Assembly: GCA_040221095.1 (NCBI GenBank)
Contig: JAVJVP010000018.1
Coordinates: forward strand, 124,001 to 188,000
Length of the DNA stretch: 64,000 nucleotides
DNA from: UBA1479 sp040221095
GTDB lineage: Bacteria; Pseudomonadota; Alphaproteobacteria; Rhodospirillales; Casp-alpha2
Reading direction: 5' to 3'
The position numbers and the translations under genes were made by a program. A model generated the notes under the pieces. The model was not told the DNA's origin. It saw only the letters and a list, made by a program, of their open reading frames with translations, and did not search any database. How positions within the stretch are numbered: the stretch's first letter is position 1; the number at the start of each line of letters is the position of its first letter. Of the stretch, positions 60,649-64,000 are shown in pieces.

Positions 60649-61104
60649 ATGCGGGCATTGCTGCAACGGGTGACGGCGGCCGGGGTCTCCCTGGTCGACG
60701 ATGCGGGCGCGGAGACGCCCCTGGCGGCGATCGGCCCCGGGCTGGTGGTGCTGGTCTGCGCCGAACCGAAGGATACGGACGAGACGGCGCGGTACTTCGC
60801 GCGCAAGGTCGCCAACATGCGGGTGTTCGAGGATGCGGAAGGCAAGACCAACCTGTCCGTGCAGGACGTGGGCGGCCAGGCCCTGGTGATCAGCCAGTTC
60901 ACCCTGGCCGCCGACTGGACGCGGGGCAACCGCCCGGGGTTCTCGGGCGCCGCCGATCCGCAAACGGCGGAACGTCTTTACCTGGCCTTCGCGGATCATC
61001 TCAAGGCCGAGGGCGTGGAGGTGGCGACGGGCCGGTTCCGGTCGCACATGCGGGTCAACCTCACCAACGACGGGCCGTTCACCATCTGGATGGACTCGGA
61101 TTAG
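60649..61104 (+). CDS. dtd: D-aminoacyl-tRNA deacylase
   Basis: A 151-residue housekeeping enzyme that removes D-amino acids (and Gly from tRNA-Ala) from mischarged tRNA. Signature motifs are MRALLQRVTAAGVSL, SQFTLAAD, and the catalytic NRPGFSGAA and VNLTNDGPFT segments, the last corresponding to the Gly-cisPro loop region. GGAGG at 60636-60640 precedes ATG 60649. Divergent from the transaldolase gene, as in some related genomes. Confidence 0.95.
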   Translation: MRALLQRVTAAGVSLVDDAGAETPLAAIGPGLVVLVCAEPKDTDETARYFARKVANMRVFEDAEGKTNLSVQDVGGQALVISQFTLAADWTRGNRPGFSGAADPQTAERLYLAFADHLKAEGVEVATGRFRSHMRVNLTNDGPFTIWMDSD

Positions 61105-61113
61105 GCGCACAGA

Positions 61114-61146
61114 AAACGCCGCGCCCTTTGGGGGGACGCGGCGTTT
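61114..61146. terminator. bidirectional terminator between dtd and the EF-hand gene
   Basis: AAACGCCGCG (61114-61123) and CGCGGCGTTT (61137-61146) form a 10-bp perfect stem with a 13-nt loop. The stem base gives TTT downstream for dtd and TTTT for the opposite strand. Confidence 0.7.
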
Positions 61147-61183
61147 CCAGGTTGCCGCCGCCGGGGCGGGCGGTGGCGGGAAG

Positions 61184-61672
61184 TTACTTGCGGTCACCTT
61201 TGTGATCTCGGTCGTGGCCCTTGTGCTTGCGCTTCAGTTCGCTGCGTTCGATCTCGCCGTCGTCGTTACGGTCGAGGCGGGCCATCATGCGGTCGACCCG
61301 GCGGGCGATCTCGGCTTCCGAAACCTTGGCGTCGCCGTCCCGGTCGAGCTTCTGGAACATGCGGATCATGCGCTGGCGCATGATTTCGTTGAACAGGCCC
61401 TGGAATTCGTCCAGCGACAACTGGCCGTCCTTATTGGCATCGTACTTGGTGATGGACGCCTTGCGCGCGGCCGTGATCTCGTCCTTGGTGACCTTGCCGT
61501 CGTTGTTGGCGTCATAGCGTTCGAACAGCCGTTCCGTGCGGTCGAAGGATTTGCCGTGATGGCCGCGGGTGTCGGCCTGGACCGCGACGGCGGTGCCGCC
61601 GATGGCCGTGGCGACGGCCAGGGCGCCGAGAACGATCTTGGTGTGGGTCTTCATACGGTGGGTGCGTGCCAT
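61184..61672 (-). CDS. exported EF-hand calcium-binding protein
   Basis: A 162-residue periplasmic protein. The signal peptide (HTKIVLGALAVATAIGGTAVAVQA) is followed by four EF-hand loops: DANNDGKVTKDE, DANKDGQLSLDE, DRDGDAKVSEAE and DRNDDGEIERSE. The tail is very basic (KRKHKGHDRDHKGDRK). ATG 61672 has AAGGAG 8-13 nt upstream; longer versions of the frame are not convincing. It is a calsensin/CREC-like sensor or buffer of calcium, divergent from a two-component system. Confidence 0.8.
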   Translation of the reverse strand: MARTHRMKTHTKIVLGALAVATAIGGTAVAVQADTRGHHGKSFDRTERLFERYDANNDGKVTKDEITAARKASITKYDANKDGQLSLDEFQGLFNEIMRQRMIRMFQKLDRDGDAKVSEAEIARRVDRMMARLDRNDDGEIERSELKRKHKGHDRDHKGDRK

Positions 61673-61859
61673 GGGGATGCTCCTTGTTCCATTGGCTTTC
61701 GATGGCCCCAGGAAACCCCGCAAACGTCGCCTGAATATGACGGTAAACCCCTCTATTGTCGCAAAACGTGCCGGGCTGGTGGAATGACACAGTTGGTTAC
61801 AAATTTTTGCCCGCCGCCCCACGGGCCTTTGGCATAGTGCATCCGGGTAAGAATGAATC

Positions 61860-62585
61860 ATGAGCGACAGCGAACACATCCTGGTCGTCGACGACCATCC
61901 GGACATCCGGGACGCCCTGGCGCGCTATTTGAAAGAGCACGGCTATCGGGTGACCACGGCCGACCGCGCCCAATCGGCGCGTCAGGTGTTGGACGCCAGC
62001 GCCATCGACCTGGTGGTTCTGGACATCATGATGCCGGGCGAGGACGGACTGTCGCTGTGCCGCCATCTGCGCGCGACGACCTCCCTGCCGGTGATCCTGT
62101 TGACCGCCATGGCCGAGGACACGGACCGCATCATCGGCCTGGAGATGGGCGCCGACGATTACGTGACCAAGCCGTTCAACCCGCGCGAACTGCTGGCCCG
62201 CATCAAGGCCGTGTTGCGCCGCGCCGGCGCCATGCCGCCGGTCGAGGCCGAGGCCCCGGGCACCCGCTACCGCTTCGGACCCTGGACCTTCGATCCGGGC
62301 GCCCAGATACTGAACGGCCCCGGCGGCGATCCCATCGCCCTGTCGACGGGAGAAAGCCTGTTGCTTGGCGTGTTCGTGCGCCATCCGGGCCGGGTCCTGA
62401 ACCGCGACCAGCTGCTGGATCTGACCCGTGGGCGCACGGCACAGCTGTTCGACCGTGCCATCGACAACCAGGTCAGCCGCCTGCGCAAGAAGGTTGAACG
62501 CGACGCCCGCAATCCGGAATACATCAAGACCCATTGGGGCGGCGGATACAGCTTCGCGGCGCCCGTCGACGTCGTCCGGCCATGA
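61860..62585 (+). CDS. OmpR/PhoB-family response regulator
   Basis: A 241-residue regulator. Receiver domain 1-120 with acidic pocket D11/D12, phospho-acceptor Asp55 (LVVLDIMMPG) and Lys at about 105 (YVTKPF). A winged-helix DNA-binding domain occupies the C-terminus (ESLLLGVFVRHPGRVLNRDQLLDL, YIKTHWGGGYSF). It is similar to OmpR-like regulators of osmotic and envelope stress. Its stop overlaps the kinase start as ATGA. Confidence 0.92.
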   Translation: MSDSEHILVVDDHPDIRDALARYLKEHGYRVTTADRAQSARQVLDASAIDLVVLDIMMPGEDGLSLCRHLRATTSLPVILLTAMAEDTDRIIGLEMGADDYVTKPFNPRELLARIKAVLRRAGAMPPVEAEAPGTRYRFGPWTFDPGAQILNGPGGDPIALSTGESLLLGVFVRHPGRVLNRDQLLDLTRGRTAQLFDRAIDNQVSRLRKKVERDARNPEYIKTHWGGGYSFAAPVDVVRP

Positions 62586-64000
62586 CGGGACATCCTTTCA
62601 GGCTGCGGGACCTAAGATTGCCTTGGCCCCGATCCCTGGCCGGACAGTTGATCGCCTCCCTCGTATTGGCGATCACCGTCGCCCAGGTCGTCAGCTTCGT
62701 CGTGTTCACATCGGAACGCCGCGAGGTCATCGTCAGCGCCCGCCGCGAACAAGTGCTGCAGCGCGCGGCTTCGTTGGTGCAGATGCTCGACCACCTGGGA
62801 ACGCGGCGCGACGCGGCCCTGACCCAGACGATCCTGACGGCGGCGACCTCGACCCGCGTGCGGTTCTGGATTGCGCCGACCAATGCGGTGCCGGCGGACA
62901 GAACGGATGTTCTCGACAACGATTATGTCCGCTCCCTGGCCGACCGCCTGGGCGATGACGGCAATCGGCGGATTATGGTCATGGCCGCGGACCCTGACAG
63001 TTATCGGTTGCTGCCCCTGCCTCAGTTCCTCCGCCGATTTCACCGGGACTGGCACGGAGGTGGCGCAAAGGACGGGACAGGAAGTCTTGCCATGGATCAC
63101 GCCGGGCCGCCCCGCCATCCCGTGGGCCTGGCGCTGTCCGTGGCGCTTGACGGTGGCGAATGGCTGAACGGCGAATGGGCGGCCCCGCCGCCCCGGGTTT
63201 GGGGCATCCGGGCCCTGATCGCCATGGCGCTGATGGTGCTGGCCGTATCCGCCGTCAGCATCCTGATCGTGCGCCGCCTGACCCGCCCGCTGGGCGAACT
63301 GGCCGCCGCCGCCGACGCGCTCGGCCGGGGCGACGTGCCGCCGCCGCTGACACCCCGGGGGCCCGGCGAAATCCGCCGCACGACGGCCGCCTTCAACACC
63401 ATGCAGGAGCGTCTGCACCGCTTCGTCGCCGACCGCACGCGCATGCTGGCGGCGATCAGCCACGATCTGCGCACGCCGCTGACGTCGCTGCGCCTGCGCG
63501 CCGAATTCATCACCGACGACGCGGAGAACAAGCAGAAGATCCTCAACATCCTGGACGAGATGGAGCGCATCACCGAGGCGACGCTTGCCTTCGCCCGCGA
63601 CGAGCAGGCGGGCGGCCAGGCGGCGCCCACGGATATCGCGGCGCTGTGCGGCGACGTGGCCCAGGAACTGGGCGACATGGGCCTGGACGTGACCTTCCGG
63701 CCGGGCGGTCCGGTGGTCATGACCTGCCAGCCGACGGCCATCAAGCGGGCCATCCGCAATCTGGCCCAGAACGCCGTTCATTACGGTGCGCGGGCGCGTC
63801 TAGCGGCGGTTCTCGGCGACAGTGAAATCCGGGTCACGGTCGAAGACGACGGCCCCGGCATTCCCGAAGCCGACCAGGACAGCGTGTTCGAACCCTTTAC
63901 CCGGCTGGAAACCTCGCGCAGCCATGAAACCGGCGGGGTCGGTCTGGGTTTGGCCATCACCCGCAACATCGTCCGTGCCCATGGCGGCGACATTCGTCTG
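62582..64000 (+). CDS. sensor histidine kinase, 3' end outside window
   Basis: At least 473 residues; the frame is open to the window edge. Two membrane helices (SLAGQLIASLVLAITVAQVVSF and IRALIAMALMVLAVSAVSILIV) enclose a periplasmic sensor of about 165 residues. Then come a HAMP domain, the H-box with phospho-acceptor His294 (AAISHDLRTPLTSLRL), the N-box (IRNLAQNAVHYG), DDGPGIPE and GVGLGLAITRNI. It is EnvZ-like in plan. The gene overlaps the regulator stop by 4 bp. Confidence 0.92.
   Translation, partial: MTGHPFRLRDLRLPWPRSLAGQLIASLVLAITVAQVVSFVVFTSERREVIVSARREQVLQRAASLVQMLDHLGTRRDAALTQTILTAATSTRVRFWIAPTNAVPADRTDVLDNDYVRSLADRLGDDGNRRIMVMAADPDSYRLLPLPQFLRRFHRDWHGGGAKDGTGSLAMDHAGPPRHPVGLALSVALDGGEWLNGEWAAPPPRVWGIRALIAMALMVLAVSAVSILIVRRLTRPLGELAAAADALGRGDVPPPLTPRGPGEIRRTTAAFNTMQERLHRFVADRTRMLAAISHDLRTPLTSLRLRAEFITDDAENKQKILNILDEMERITEATLAFARDEQAGGQAAPTDIAALCGDVAQELGDMGLDVTFRPGGPVVMTCQPTAIKRAIRNLAQNAVHYGARARLAAVLGDSEIRVTVEDDGPGIPEADQDSVFEPFTRLETSRSHETGGVGLGLAITRNIVRAHGGDIRL

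Overview
The window is a high-GC chromosomal segment of an alphaproteobacterium, most likely a marine or salt-exposed member of the Rhodospirillales. I infer this from gene content (NAGGN osmolyte trio, DUF2849/DUF934 sulfite-reductase operon, TauR/Xsc taurine pathway, paired bacterioferritins), not from a marker gene. No rRNA, tRNA, CRISPR array, prophage or insertion sequence was seen. Coding density is high and both strands are used.

Layout. 1-4.4 kb: the N-acetylglutaminylglutamine amide trio (amidotransferase cut by the window edge, GNAT/ATP-grasp synthetase, M42 peptidase), then a gamma-glutamyltransferase. 6.4-10.4 kb: assimilatory sulfite-reductase operon (cysG, DUF2849, siroheme sulfite reductase, DUF934) behind an AT-rich region with direct repeats. 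10.4-15 kb: a membrane class III cyclase and two exported serine proteases. 15.3-21.5 kb: an IclR-controlled set (TauD-like dioxygenase, SauS-like acylating aldehyde dehydrogenase, succinyl-CoA-ligase-like pair, nitroreductase), possibly for sulfoacetate or a related sulfonate. 21.5-31 kb: Kef-type antiporter, cNMP-binding membrane protein, two oxidoreductases, a broken aldo/keto reductase, EF-hand and TPR proteins. 31-33 kb: two complementary bacterioferritin subunits and a di-heme peroxidase. 33-38 kb: minus-strand run of enolase-superfamily enzyme, TauE/SafE, TerC, AEC and SNF transporters. 38-43 kb: coiled-coil protein, beta-hydroxyacid dehydrogenase, DUF3604 protein, VOC protein. 43.3-49.7 kb: GntR regulator followed by an unusually ordered sdhB-C-D / TauE / two-subunit hydro-lyase / sdhA cluster. 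49.8-51.8 kb: two unknown envelope proteins. 51.7-57.9 kb: taurine dissimilation (pta, xsc, tauR, tpa). 57.9-64 kb: orphan Tat-type binding protein, PAS protein, transaldolase, dtd, EF-hand protein and a two-component system whose kinase runs off the window.

How it fits together. Organosulfur metabolism recurs. Tpa and Xsc turn taurine into acetyl phosphate plus sulfite, and Pta makes acetyl-CoA. Two TauE/SafE proteins could export sulfite or an organic anion, and the CysG/sulfite reductase operon can assimilate sulfite. The IclR set could feed sulfoacetaldehyde to the same Xsc. The best candidate for an undescribed system is the GntR/sdh-like/hydro-lyase cluster. Its flavoprotein has Cys at the covalent-FAD His position, its hydro-lyase beta subunit departs from the family motifs, and an 18-bp perfect palindrome lies upstream of the regulator. 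The cluster is also interrupted by two kinds of dispersed palindromic repeat.
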